DNA of 64,000 nt, taken from Sphaerosporella brunnea (lineage: Eukaryota; Ascomycota; Pezizomycetes; Pezizales; Pyronemataceae). Location of the stretch: assembly GCA_008704415.1 (NCBI GenBank), contig VXIS01000179.1, positions 31,566-95,565 of the forward strand. Reading direction: 5' to 3'. Every line of letters begins with the position of its first letter. The stretch's first letter is position 1. Positions 11,360 to 21,765 of this stretch are shown here, one piece after another. Both the position numbers and the translations under genes were made by a program. The notes under the pieces are model-generated. The model ran no database searches. It saw nothing but the letters and a program-made list of their open reading frames with translations, and was not told the origin of the DNA.

Positions 11360-12790
11360 GGGGTACCAACTCTTTACATGCCAACTCTACCGAGTTAGAG
11401 CGCGCCAGACGCCAGAAGGAAGAGCGCAATCGCATTTCTGGCATCAAAGTTGAGGAACTGCTTGCTCGGTGGGCTTATGAAGATCTCGCAGAGCAACTCG
11501 GCAGATTATACCAAGGTTCTCGCCTTCAGGGACGCTTTGACCCACTTCCTCTTCATCGAGGCCGAGATGCTGTTCGTCCAGACCTTTGTCTCGAAGCTGA
11601 AGGTTCTTAAGATGAAGCACCAGGAGTTTGTGGCGATGCACAAGCACTTGTTAGTCGGCTCGAGGTTGGTAGGCGGTCACCGGGGGTGTTCGTACGACGT
11701 TTTTCGATCTGTTTGTCACCTTCATTATGGCACTGTTTCTGCAGCAAAAACCTGTCACCGGAGCCTTGTTTGAAGTGAAGAAACCTGTAATTGAGCCCCT
11801 AAAACGCCTCAAACCACGCTTTTATTACCCAATACCTGTACTAGAGTACTATCCCGACAATTTCCCTTCCTTGACACACAGGCTCCCGAAAATACTCGCA
11901 GAGGCTTGTCCAGCAGTTGTAGCGGCCCACCTGAAATTAGAGACCGCCAGGAGTAGAACAGCAACTGAATTGTCAGTCTCAGCCTTACCATCGCCAGACT
12001 CCAAGTCTTACTCTTCCCTATCACTCTGACGCTGTATCTTACAAAAATACCTGTCACCACAAATTTTCGTACCAACCTCAATGCTCGCTACAGTGATTGC
12101 CGCTCGTGGACCTCGAGCTGCAACGCCAACGAGGAACTTGGCCAGAGGCACTTGGTCTACGTCCAGATGCATGAGGATGGTTTCAAATTTAAGGCTTTTA
12201 GGAAATGGTCTAAAGCCCGTTTTCCAGGTTAAGAGAAAACAACTGACAGTGTATGGTGTCTAATGTCAACATCCAACCTGTGGAAAGAAGCTCCAGTGCG
12301 GGGATTATATGATTTCTTTCGAACCACACAGTTGGACCCAGCGAGTCCTCCCGATCAAGCCAACTCAGAAGGGTCATAAGCAGCCTCCAATAGGCTCAAG
12401 ACCTCTCCTCCTAGACGAGATGTGTGGCCCGTTTGATCTGGATATCCGGTGGGCCGTCCCTGATTACGTGGTCCTGGTCAGAGCTGCGAATGCGGCAGAG
12501 TACGGGCTTGGAAGGGTCTTTTGCGTCCGCTGCTTTGAAACCCTGCTGGGGCGCCACACCTGAGTAAGGAAGCCACTGCCATCAGTCTTGGGACCCCGGG
12601 GCTTAGTGGCAGGATCTATTCAGTGTCATCCCTGAGGCTCGATACGGCCGCCAGGGTCTCGTACAGCTTGATGAAGACGCAAAGCGTGCCGTTGTCATTT
12701 GGAAGGCTGCGTTTCACCATAATGGTCTGAAAAAAGTTAAGGGACGACGAGTACCCGTTCTGAGGTCATCTGGGTGCCGATCAGGCAGAC
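11360..12790 (+). pseudogene. Decayed coding tract of unknown origin
   Basis: Several unconnected plus-strand stretches read like protein but are split by stops and frame changes: a charged helix (ERARRQKEERNRI) at about 11395-11510, a continuation in another frame (VLAFRDALTHFLFIEAEMLF) at about 11515-11650, HLVYVQMHEDGFKFKAFRKW at about 12150-12225, and GLVQLDEDAKRAVVIWKAAF at about 12650-12715. No start, splice set or domain connects them and I recognise no family. An old gene or mobile-element remnant is the likeliest explanation. Confidence 0.35.
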
Positions 12791-13602
12791 TTTGTATCTG
12801 ATGCAGACTTCGCTGCAAATACATATCGTCAAGTTCAATCTCGGACTCCACGAGTTGTTGCACATCCACATCCTATGTCTGCATTTAAGGCGAACGGGCC
12901 CGAAACGGCTGTTTCTAGATCTACTAGGACTGTTTGATGGCTGCTATTCTCTGTTACTTGGAGATACTATCCAACTGGTCATTTTTTCTTTTTATAGCTT
13001 TCTGTACCCTGTGCTTCGGCAAGGACCTCAATCTCTCTTTGTATTTCCTTCTTCTCGTGAAACAGCTATCCAAATACGGAGAATAGCTTTGGATGATATG
13101 GTGGTCCATGATTCCATGTAGATTACGATTTTCAAAACAGTAGATATAGTCTGGAACACGATATTGTAATCGATAACCAACCATGGCAAAAATCGACAGG
13201 GAAGGCCAAAACGGATTATCCCTTAGTCCGCGTTTGAAGATGAAAGCTATACCGGCTCGGTTATGTTTCGATTCCAGACCCCATGGATGGGGGAGTGATT
13301 CCTGGGGAGTCTTGCAGGGGTTTGAAGTCGCCTACGTTTGAGACGGATATGTTTCCTGGGTCGATTACGGATTGCCTGCCTGCTTCGTCGATCATAATAC
13401 ATGGTCCAGCTCTTGTACTGTGAATGTATAAAGCCAGCACTCCCCCCCCTTTTTTTTCCCGGATCAGCAGGCTGCGACTTCACTTTTCTCTTCATACTTC
13501 TTTTTTTTCCTTCGCTCGCGGCTGGTCCCACTATTTTTTTTTTTTTTTTCTTTTTTTTTTTCCTTCTGGTGATATCCTAGTATATTTTTATTTTTCTTGA
13601 GA
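12791..13602. other. Noncoding leader region with T and C/T runs
   Basis: Holds the likely promoter and leader of the secreted repeat protein that starts at 13603. Long T-runs occur at 13449-13458 and 13530-13561. No gene is supported. Confidence 0.45.
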
Positions 13603-14606
13603 ATGAGGTCCTTCGCTTTCACTGCGCTCCTGGTGCTGGCTTGTGTGCTTGCTGTGCAAGCTGGTATATTTACCCCCCCCCCCCCCCCGGGAAGCTGATG
13701 GTGCAGCGCTGATGATAGCTTATTAGCCCCTCTCGCCGCCGAAGCTTTAGCTAGGGACATCGAGATCCTCGATGCCAGCAACAACGATAACGGGGGGAAA
13801 AACAACGACAACAACGACAACAACAGCAAAAACAGCAAAAACAGCAAAAACAACGACAAAAACGTCAGTCCCCTCCTCCTTCTCCCTTTCCTGGCTGGGC
13901 GCTGACATGTATATGTATAGAATGTGGTGGTCATAACGGTGCAGAAGACCGTCGTCATCCTTGCGGACGGAAGACGTGGGCTGCCTTTTATGCAGAGCCA
14001 GACCAAGGTTGTTAAGGGCAACGCAAAGGGCAACGCAAAGGGGACTATGTATGGTGAGTTTTTTGGGGGGGGGGAGCGACGAGGAGGAGGGAAAGGAGCT
14101 GATGATGATGAGCAACAGTCACCATGCCCGGCACGAAGTATATCACTGAGGCTGCGGGCACGGCTACTGGCACTGGTGTTGCCGCTGGCGAGACGGGGGC
14201 GGCGAAGAAGGGGAAGGGCAAGGGGAAGAAGGGGAAAAACGGCGCGAAGGGGAAGAACGGTGCGAAGCATAACAATGCTGGTCAGAGCAAGGCTGGTCAG
14301 GGCAATAAGGCTGGTCAGAACGGTAATGCCGCCGGTCAGAACGACAATGATGCTGGCCAGGACAATAAGGCTGGTCAGAACGGTAATGCCGCCGGTCAGA
14401 ACGACAATGATGCTGGCCAGGACAATAAGGCTGGTCAGAACGACAATGCTGGTCAGGGCAATAAGGCCGGTCAGGGCAATAAGGCTGGGAAGAAGGGCTC
14501 CGCGGCACAAGAGTCGACTGCAGCAGCCGCGGTTTCTACTGCCACTCAAGCTGCAACCGCCTCTGCTTCTGCTGCTGCTTCGGCCCCGGCCCCGGCCCGG
14601 CACTGA
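13603..14606 (+). CDS. Secreted G/Q/N/A-rich repeat protein
   Basis: Four exons (13603-13663, 13727-13863, 13921-14053, 14119-14606) join in frame into about 272 residues. The first exon is a textbook signal peptide (MRSFAFTALLVLACVLAVQA), so the product should enter the secretory pathway. Next comes an N/D/K/S tract (exon 2), a short ordered piece with VVVITVQKTVVIL (exon 3), then TMPGTKYITEAAGT, a K/G-rich block (KKGKGKGKKGKNG) and a run of AGQ-x-N repeats. A 60-base unit is repeated back to back at 14310-14369 and 14370-14429. The tail is A/S/T-rich and ends in PAPARH. No cysteine-rich effector pattern is present. I recognise no family; a cell-wall, adhesive or matrix role is only inference. 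The first intron contains a run of about 16 C bases. Confidence 0.75.
14310..14429 (+). repeat. Two tandem 60-bp coding repeats
   Basis: Two apparently identical 60-base units encode the 20-residue block AGQNGNAAGQNDNDAGQDNK twice. Shorter AGQ-type units surround them, a pattern made by slippage or unequal crossing-over. Confidence 0.85.
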
Positions 14607-15674
14607 GCAGGTAATCTCTGGTGGTGGTGGTATTTACGTTGAGCGGATGGGGCGGGGGATAATTTTTTTCATTTCTTTTGATTTCTTTTCTTTTCTTGCA
14701 AGGTGTCGGATTATGAGAATACATACATATACATATGACTGTCGAGCAGTCCCATGGCGTCGGATGGCAGCTGAAACAGGATCTTTAGCATGCAGCCCTT
14801 GCTGAGTTATACATATTCCTGTGGGTGAACCACAGTGTTGGGTTTCGGAATGTAGCGATGAAACCGGGGTAGACTACTCTATAGTCTGTGGTTGCCGCCG
14901 GTTTTGACATACACATTTTTGCTCCGGCGTTTTGCATTTATTTAAGCTTAAGTCCTATGTATGGACTTGTGGGGTGCGAGGGATTACAGCATAGATGCGG
15001 CAGCTTGGGCCCAGTTCGGCCCGCGCGACCATGGTTTTCTGAAAGTTGGGAGTCATGTTTTTTGCGTTTCCGAACGCGCCCTGCAGCTCGAAAACCACGA
15101 CTCGCCACTTTTTGTGCGGCAACTCCAAAACCAGGGCGGCAACCGAACTGGGCGGCCTTAAGCTTCAGTATGTGAGAAATTGGATTGTCCCTCCCCCCTC
15201 CCCCCACCCCCATTGAAACAAAGCCAACCTGCGTGCTGCCTCACTTCCTCCGCCTGCCTGGGTGGAAGATTTTTTTTTTTTTTTTTTTAGTTCCCGCCAG
15301 AGAGGATGGAGAAATTACTCATGTGGTTGAGTAGTTAGGATGTGGACTGGGATCCGGAGCCGGGTGATAAATTATGACCTCACTTCGAGTGCGAGATAGT
15401 GATCTGTGATGTTAATGTCTTGCCGACGCAATTTTGTCACCGGTCTACGCATTCTCCGGCGCACCCGTTCGAGTATATGGCCAAATGAAGCCATGTGCTG
15501 GAAGTGCTTTCTTTCACAAGCCTAGACACTAGTGATCGTATTGCAGGAATTATCTATCATACAGAAGTGATCGTATACCACCGATTGTGCCAAAAAAACA
15601 AAAAAACAAAAACAAAAAACAAAAAAAATCAAAGCAAAGCCATAACATATTCCAGCACAGCCCTAGACAGAGTC
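14607..15674. other. Noncoding between convergent genes
   Basis: Contains T-runs (about 15269-15290) and an A-rich tract (15591-15628). A short stretch near 15375-15410 (CTTCGAGTGCGAG) resembles the tail of the SINE copies at 35 and 38 kb. No gene seen. Confidence 0.45.
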
Positions 15675-16918
15675 TTACTTCTTCTCCTTTTCCCTCAGGA
15701 GCTCGCTCGTTCCCTTCCTCTTGCCCAGTCCACTCTTCTCGTACACGCTGTCGATGCACTCCATCTGCATCACGCTGTCCTCAGGCTCGATCCAACACAC
15801 CGGCTCCCGTCCGCGCACTTTGTCGACGAAGGCCTCCAGCTGGTACCGGTACGTGCTCCACCACGACTCGCCCCTGGTGCCCCACTTGGGGCCAAAGCTG
15901 TAGTGTTTCTGGTACGAGGTGTGGCCCGTCTTCTTGTCCGTGATGGCGATGTAATGGTACAGATGGGGCATCATGAAGTTGTAGAAGTAGATGGTAGCGT
16001 TTTCGCACTCGATCTGGATGGAGGGGAGTTCCCAGACGCGGGGGATCAGGACGTAGGAGTTGGCGCGGTCCATGTCGGTGTAGATCGAGGCCTTGACTGG
16101 GTTTGGGGCCAGCTCGGATTTGAAGGTGAGCTCGGCGTTCATCGCCGCGTCGACGCGGCTATCGTGAGGCGCCGGGACCGCGGCCGCTGAGTTTACAGCC
16201 TCTAGCCTGGGCATGTGGAGGAAGTACCGGGTGGATGATATGGTGTAGGACATGTCCATCAGCGAGCCGCCGGCGAGCTCATACTTCCATCTGATATTGT
16301 TCTTGGGGACACTGCCCTTCGGCGTCGTCATGCGCGAGTGCGTGCTGAGGACCGGTCCATAGCGTCCGCTGCTGAGCAACGCATCGACGACGTGAGCGGC
16401 GGGGTGGAAGCGCCAGTGGAACGCCTCGAGGCAGACCTTTCCGGCCTTTTTTGCCGCCTTAAAAACGTGCTTTGCCTCGTCCGCGTTCGCGGTGAGCGGC
16501 TTTTCGAGCAGCACGTGCTTGCCCTTCTCGAGCGATTTGATGGCCCACTCTGCGTGCATGCCGTTCGGAAGCGGTATGTACACCGCGTCGACGTCGGCGT
16601 CGTTGAGGAGCTCCTCGTAGGATCCGTACGCTTTCGAGAAGCCGTACTTTTTGGCGTAGCTCCGCGCTTTGTTGTACTCGCGGGAAGCAACCCCGTAGAG
16701 GAGCACGTCGCCGTGCGTTTCCGACGGGTGGATGATTGCCGCTGGGTTTATCATCGCTGTGGAGAGGACACCGAAACGCAGCGCTGTGGGGGACTTGTCT
16801 TTGATTTCGTGGGCACTTGCCGTGAGGTATTGGGTGACGAATGTCGAGAGCTATGGATTATCAGGTTTTTCATGTGGCCAGAGAGAGAAGGCGAGCGAAC
16901 CTGCAGAACCATTGCCAT
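15675..16918 (-). CDS. Gfo/Idh/MocA-family NAD(P)-dependent oxidoreductase
   Basis: Two exons on the minus strand: 16901-16918 (MAMVLQ) and 15675-16850, giving 397 residues. The family oxidises sugars or related diols with NAD(P); the closest type is the fungal dimeric dihydrodiol / NADP-xylose dehydrogenase-like group. The N-terminal Rossmann strand is LRFGVLSTAMINPAAI, followed by DVLLYGVASRE, the nucleotide-domain motif DAVYIPLPNGMHAEWA, and the hallmark EKPLTANADEA, whose lysine is the usual catalytic residue. CLEAFHWRFHPAAH supplies the next conserved segment. The 50-base intron after MAMVLQ keeps the frame. The next gene upstream is a reductase on the same strand, 0.36 kb away; shared regulation is possible but not shown. 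Confidence 0.88.
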
Positions 16919-17282
16919 ATTGACTATGATTTATGTGTGACAGTTTTGGTGAAAATGGTACGTTTCAAAGGGATATTGGGAAGGAAGATCTGGCAGTGTC
17001 TTGCAGCGTCTTATAGAAGGATTGGTGGAGGAGTGGTATTGCGCGGGCTGACCATATATCTAACAGACGATGTGACGCAATGATGACTGCGGAACAGGGA
17101 CGTCACTTCAGGGTCTGGACATGTCTGGACAAACGCCTAGATAGGGAATCTTTGATTAGCTAGAGGATCGCCGGTCATCGACCAAACGCGCACAAATCTG
17201 CCAATTGAACTCATAACACATAGACCGGACAGATGAAATCGCATTGTTGGTATCTCTAGTTAATCCCATCCCCCACGACCGC
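16919..17282. other. Upstream region of the oxidoreductase gene
   Basis: A 364-base spacer between two minus-strand genes. It should hold the oxidoreductase promoter and the 3' end of the short-chain dehydrogenase transcript. I see no further gene. Confidence 0.5.
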
Positions 17283-18168
17283 TCACATCTTACTTGCAGG
17301 AACCAAGTGCATACCACCATCAACAGGAATTATGGTCCCGTTCACATGGCTGGCTGCCCTGGAGCATAAAAACACCATAACCCCCACAATATCCTCCGGG
17401 AGCCCGATTCTTCCATCGGGACTGGCTTTTCCTTGCCCCCCCGCGCCTCCATACAAATCCAAAAGTCCGCTTGCCATCTTCGTCGGGAACCAACCAGGCG
17501 CAACGGCGTTAACTAGAATCTTCCGCGGCCCCAAAGCAACCGCCAAGTGCTTGGTCATATGATGGACCGCCGCCTTACTTGCGGCATAACCGTACGTTCC
17601 GTGCTCGCCAATACTGCCAATTTGCAATCCGACGACCGAGCCGACGGTGATAATCCTCGCGGGATCCTCTTTAGTGCCCGCGGCCTCCAATAGCGGGATC
17701 GTCTCACGGATGAGATTGAACACGCTGCGCACATTGAGATCCATCACTTTGGCGAATGCGCTGTCCGGGTGGGTGTCTACTGGGGCACCCCAGCTCGCGC
17801 CTGCGTTTGCTATCAGAATGTGCACGCTCTTCACTTTCTTGCTGACTTCGGCTACGAAGCGAGTGACCTCAGCGGGCTTGGAAAGGTCTGCTGGAATCGC
17901 GGAGACATCAGCTCGGGGGAAGAGCTTTTGCAGCGCAGCGACGGCTTCAGCGCACGCGTCGGCTTTGCGTGAGGTGATGATGAGCGTAGAAACGCCGGCG
18001 TGTAGGAGTCTGTGCAAAGCCCGAAGTTAGTGGACTTCAAGCAGGGCGACAAAATGGGACTACCTACCCAGTGGCAGCATGGAGTCCGATACCTCTAGAA
18101 CCGCCGGTCACCACGGCGATCTTGCCCGCGAGAGAGAACATTGTGGGGTAATCCTTGATTTGCGACAT
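17283..18168 (-). CDS. Short-chain dehydrogenase/reductase (classical SDR)
   Basis: Two exons on the minus strand, 18068-18168 and 17283-18009, give 275 residues; the 58-base intron keeps the frame. The cofactor motif is KIAVVTGGSRGIG (T-G-x-x-x-G-x-G) near residue 20. ILIANAGASWG carries the N-A-G motif, ITVGSVVG holds the catalytic serine, and YGYAASKAAVHHM gives the Y-x-x-x-K pair. The C-terminal part IPVDGGMHLVP is usual for the family. Arginine and serine after the glycine motif favour NADP(H), which is inference. The closest named relatives are rhamnolipid-biosynthesis 3-oxoacyl-ACP reductase-like fungal SDRs, but the substrate cannot be read from sequence. Confidence 0.9.
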
Positions 18169-19932
18169 TGTGCGATGGCGGTAGGATCTGTGGAATCTGA
18201 GGGAAGGCTATGAGAAGAGCAGAAGCTGGCTTTTCATATGGGTGGTCCATGGTTATGGAGGAGTTGCACGTTCCATGGCTATGGAGATGCACATGCCTCG
18301 GCTCAGTGCTTCTCAAGCCCCAAGCCCCAGGCCCTGAAGCCTTACGTTTCAGGTCCCGCACTTAACTGCTTTTGGCTGGCGCATGTTTTTGGCCGCACTG
18401 GGGTTTAAATTTTCCTCGAGGCGAGAAGTCACCAACCCATCGACGCATAACCATCCACATCGCCAACACGCTTGAGACTTCACCAATTCATCGACCAGCA
18501 ACGACTGACTGACTGACTGACTGACTGACTGACCGGTATAGCAACCTCGCCCGCTGCATTATCACTTCCTCATGATGAGACCCAACATGAAACACAGACC
18601 TGTTCTGAATTCCGTGTGGACAACTATTGTTGCATCACCACCTTCTGATATCCTGGAACGACCATTTCGCGTTGATTCTTTGATGACTTATGAAAGCATC
18701 TTATGTCTGACAGTTTGATCGAACAGGAGGGCAGCATTCTGGGAACCGCACATCATGTAAAGCTTTAGAAGGTCAGCCACCGCTCCTTCGATCCCACTCC
18801 CCCCACTCCCCCCACCCCCACTTCCCCGCAATATGATGAGAAAAAGAAATGCATATCACAGACCTGTTCTGAACACGCAATGTGGATACTCTTCTTGGAG
18901 ACCTTCTGATCCTTCGTTTGTCCCGTCGTTTTTAACCGCAATTCTTTACCTGGACTCACGGCTAACATTCGGGCAGTCAGCAGCTTATAAATTACGACAT
19001 CACGACGATAAACACGGTATGCCGGTGACCCTAGGAACCGGGGGGGCTCATCGGTTGAGGCTGCCCTCTCAGTTATATACGCTTACCGCTCTTTGCGAGA
19101 GGATCTCGGTGATGCGCAGCGATGATGCCTGAGTAGATCCCAGGGCTGCTGATCATCCTGTACAATGAGGCAATGTACCTGTTTGTTTGAAATGCCTCAC
19201 GGCGCTGCTGTAGCGTGCGTATAGAGTAGAAAGCAATATCAATATACAAGCAATTCCCAGAACATATCCTGCAGCAGAAGCCTGAATGCTGTGCCTCGGA
19301 TAACTCGTCCCGTCAAAACCAGCTTTGGTGGCCCGTCAGGCCTCCAGAAGCCAGATCGGCCAGCACCCGATCCGATCACTGCGGCTCCTGCGCATGCATA
19401 TTCTCAACGCTGCTGAAAATGCTGAAAATGCGGGGCCAGCGCCTTTTCCTTGGACCCTGGCGATGCCGTGTGTCGCCCGGGGGCACGTGAGCGTTGCGAC
19501 CGACAGCTGTTGTCCAAAGCAATCGCAATCGCAATCCAGCTACACGCAGAAGAGTATTGTATGCATTGTATGCATGCATCATCTTTGGGCCCCGCCAACC
19601 AACTAGTCGCCTGGACGATCATGTGTATCCTGCTTGGTGGGGGTTGGCTTGATCGTGTTGTGCACGGAGCTCTGGTGGGTATTAAACGGCCCGCTCTCGA
19701 CAACTTTTCTACTCCTGTTTGTTTGCTTGCTTGTTTGTTCGTTCTATCTGTCCTTTGGTTTTTCACTCCTCCTCCTCCTCAACAAGCATATTAGAGAAAC
19801 GGCGTCACGAATATCATTCCGCAATCGATTACACCACCTAACTAATACTTTCTTAATACTGCCCGCTGTCTCCAAACACCACCTTACCACCTACCAACAC
19901 CACTACTCGCTTCCTCCCGACCTCCGAACAAG
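18169..19932. other. Long intergenic region
   Basis: About 1.8 kb without a supported gene. It includes a (GACT)n run at 18503-18533 and a C-rich CCCCACT repeat near 18795-18822. Near 19780-19930 the DNA becomes C/A- and T-rich, as expected for the leader of the small gene at 19933. Confidence 0.5.
18503..18533. repeat. (GACT)n microsatellite
   Basis: Nearly eight perfect GACT units in a row. Confidence 0.95.
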
Positions 19933-20278
19933 ATGTGCAACTTCGACCACACCTACTACAAGACCTGCGGCTGCACCGTCTCCCACGAGCGTGAGCAGTG
20001 CGGCTACCAAAACGACTCCTTCGGCCAGTGCATGGAGTACACCGTCATCACCGATCTCGAGCCCCAGGAGGGAGTTTGCGGACGCCGCAACTGCAAGTAC
20101 AAGGCACCCGAGGTCAAGAAGCCCGAGTGGATCCTGTACGGTCTTCCTCCCGCATCCAGTGCCTATTGTCGGTAGCAATGGGTTTTGTGTGTACCGTGCT
20201 GACGGCGGATACAGGAAGAAGGATCAGACTCAGGTTGAGACCATCGAGGTCCAGGTCCAGCAGGCGGAGGTGGCTTGA
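19933..20278 (+). CDS. Small cysteine-rich protein
   Basis: Two exons (19933-20171, 20215-20278) give 100 residues; the 43-base intron keeps the frame. Cysteines are spaced as MCNFDHTYYKTCGCTVSHE, EQCGYQNDSFGQC and VCGRRNCKY, which suggests metal binding or a compact fold. There is no signal peptide, so the product is probably cytosolic or nuclear. Small proteins that begin MC and share this Y/C-G pattern are common in Pezizomycotina, yet I know no function for them. The C-terminus is acidic and glutamine-rich. The leader is C/A-rich, as in strongly expressed fungal genes. Confidence 0.75.
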
Positions 20279-20433
20279 ATGTGCGGGGGGATAAAAACCG
20301 GCGTTTTGTTTGCGGATCGTCGGCTCGAGTTTTTGATCGCACTCGAGTGATCGTTGTTTTCAGGGTGCTGCTGCTTCTTCGATACTAGTCCTTTTGTCTA
20401 GGGGGAGTAATGCGTTCAGCGTCTGTTTGTGTC

Positions 20434-20434
<1 letters not shown>

Positions 20435-20481
<47 letters not shown>
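20435..20481. repeat. 47-base T homopolymer
   Basis: An uninterrupted T run just downstream of the small cysteine-rich gene. It may be the poly(A) mark of a minus-strand retroposed sequence or simple slippage; no retroelement body can be recognised next to it. Confidence 0.9.
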
Positions 20482-21007
20482 CTCCGTTTTTCTGGGTTGG
20501 CTGCGGCCTTTGCTTCTGGTGTTCTGGGCGTGTTTGAGTCTGTATTCCCGCATCGCTGGATTTTTTGCGGAAGCGAGCAGGGTGGATTTATGAACACCCG
20601 GTGGGACAACTGTGTTTGTGGCTGGAGAATCTGTGTTGGAAAAGTTACTGATAGGTATTTCATCCGGTCATCCTCTCTACATACATGTATTTGAGTTACC
20701 GTTATCGTTTGTTGCCGATCTTTAGCTGCTCAAGTGATTTGACGGCAGACAGCAACCGTTGAGCAGTTAGATAACGCGATGCCGTGCCTCGCCTCTATGA
20801 TAGCTATCCGCAACCAGCAACGCGACGGAGCGAACACGCGCACACGCTATGTGTGTATGCCACGAAGGGTGGGTAGAATGCATCCATCGCCTTGATTATG
20901 GCAGAGTACTCTAGAGAAGTAGAGTATTGTGTGTTCCGACAAACGTCCGGAAAAGGGGATTTCGACCTGATTTTCCGTCCCTTGGCACCCGATTTCTCGG
21001 TCCATTA
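20482..21007. other. Noncoding
   Basis: No gene seen. A short CTCTAGAGAAGTAGAG palindrome-like segment lies at about 20911-20926. Confidence 0.4.
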
Positions 21008-21296
21008 TCGAGGTTTTGCTGCTGCGTGCTTGCTTAAAATCTGGGTCGCTAACCCTTTTTTGGAAGTGAAAGTTAAGCAAGCCCTGAGGGACGGTTCTTA
21101 ATAAGAACTCCGCGAAAGCGGTGCTTGCTTAAGGAGGGCGGGCGGTGATTGGCTATGGCCGCCCGCACATTATGTCATCCAGGGTGGCTGTGCTGGTTCC
21201 GTCATAGAGAAGACTTTAAGCAAGCACAGCGGCAGCAAAACCCTTCTCACTCTACAGTGCTTACTTAAGCAAGCACCAGAACCCCCAAAACCTCGA
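21008..21296. mobile_element. MITE with TA target duplication
   Basis: A 289-base element with perfect 11-base terminal inverted repeats, TCGAGGTTTTG at 21008-21018 and CAAAACCTCGA at 21286-21296, flanked by TA at 21006-21007 and 21297-21298. Subterminal TGCTTGCTTAA motifs recur in both directions (about 21028, 21118, 21216 and 21264), and an internal inverted repeat is built on GGTTTTGCTGC. The size, ends and TA duplication are those of a Tc1/mariner-type non-autonomous element. It has no coding capacity. A matching transposase is not in this window as far as I can see. Confidence 0.8.
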
Positions 21297-21318
21297 TATT
21301 GCAAGCGCTGAACATGAC

Positions 21319-21420
21319 GGCGAGTAAAACACCGGTGCCCCCACAATGCGCGCGGCAAGTAAAACACCGGTACCCACCATGCGCGCGGCGAGTGAAACAC
21401 CCGTAACTGTGCAACGATAG
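21319..21420. repeat. Three degenerate tandem repeats of about 34 bp
   Basis: Units begin at 21319, 21354 and 21387 with GGC(G/A)AGT(A/G)AAACACC. The first two also share the GCGCGC end. They lie directly beside the MITE. Confidence 0.7.
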
Positions 21421-21765
21421 CGAGCTAATTGTAGCCAATAAGATACTCAGTCCAGGCCTCGTGGACCACACTACTATCCCCTTGCCCGTCCCAATTAATG
21501 CCGCAGCTGCCAATCCATCCGCACAATAGATGTGTCGACGATCACTTTGTAATGGCAACCGCTTATTGTGCGGTCACGTAATTCTGTCCCCCCTCAGTAT
21601 GTACACTAGTGGTGTCTAGCAACAAATTGCACAACATCAGGTAAGTATGAGTGGAGAGATCTCCCCAAATAGACTCAACAGTCAATTCGACCTATGGATG
21701 TGGATGTAATGCATTGTTCCAACCCGTCGCACCGCTCTCCTAGGCTCATCAGTTGAGCTAAACCA

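Noticed and set aside
13747..13870. The AACAACGAC-rich tract as a separate repeat element
   Set aside because: It is the N/D/K/S-coding exon 2 of the secreted protein, so it is explained by coding low complexity.
13464..14603. A 379-codon minus-strand frame across the secreted repeat gene
   Set aside because: It is the antisense of spliced exons and simple repeats, and its low-complexity L/T/I/V repeats mirror the sense AGQ-N units.
13924..14805. A 293-codon arginine-rich plus-strand frame
   Set aside because: It is a shifted reading of exons 3-4 and their intron. The spliced frame has a signal peptide and consistent junctions; this one has neither.
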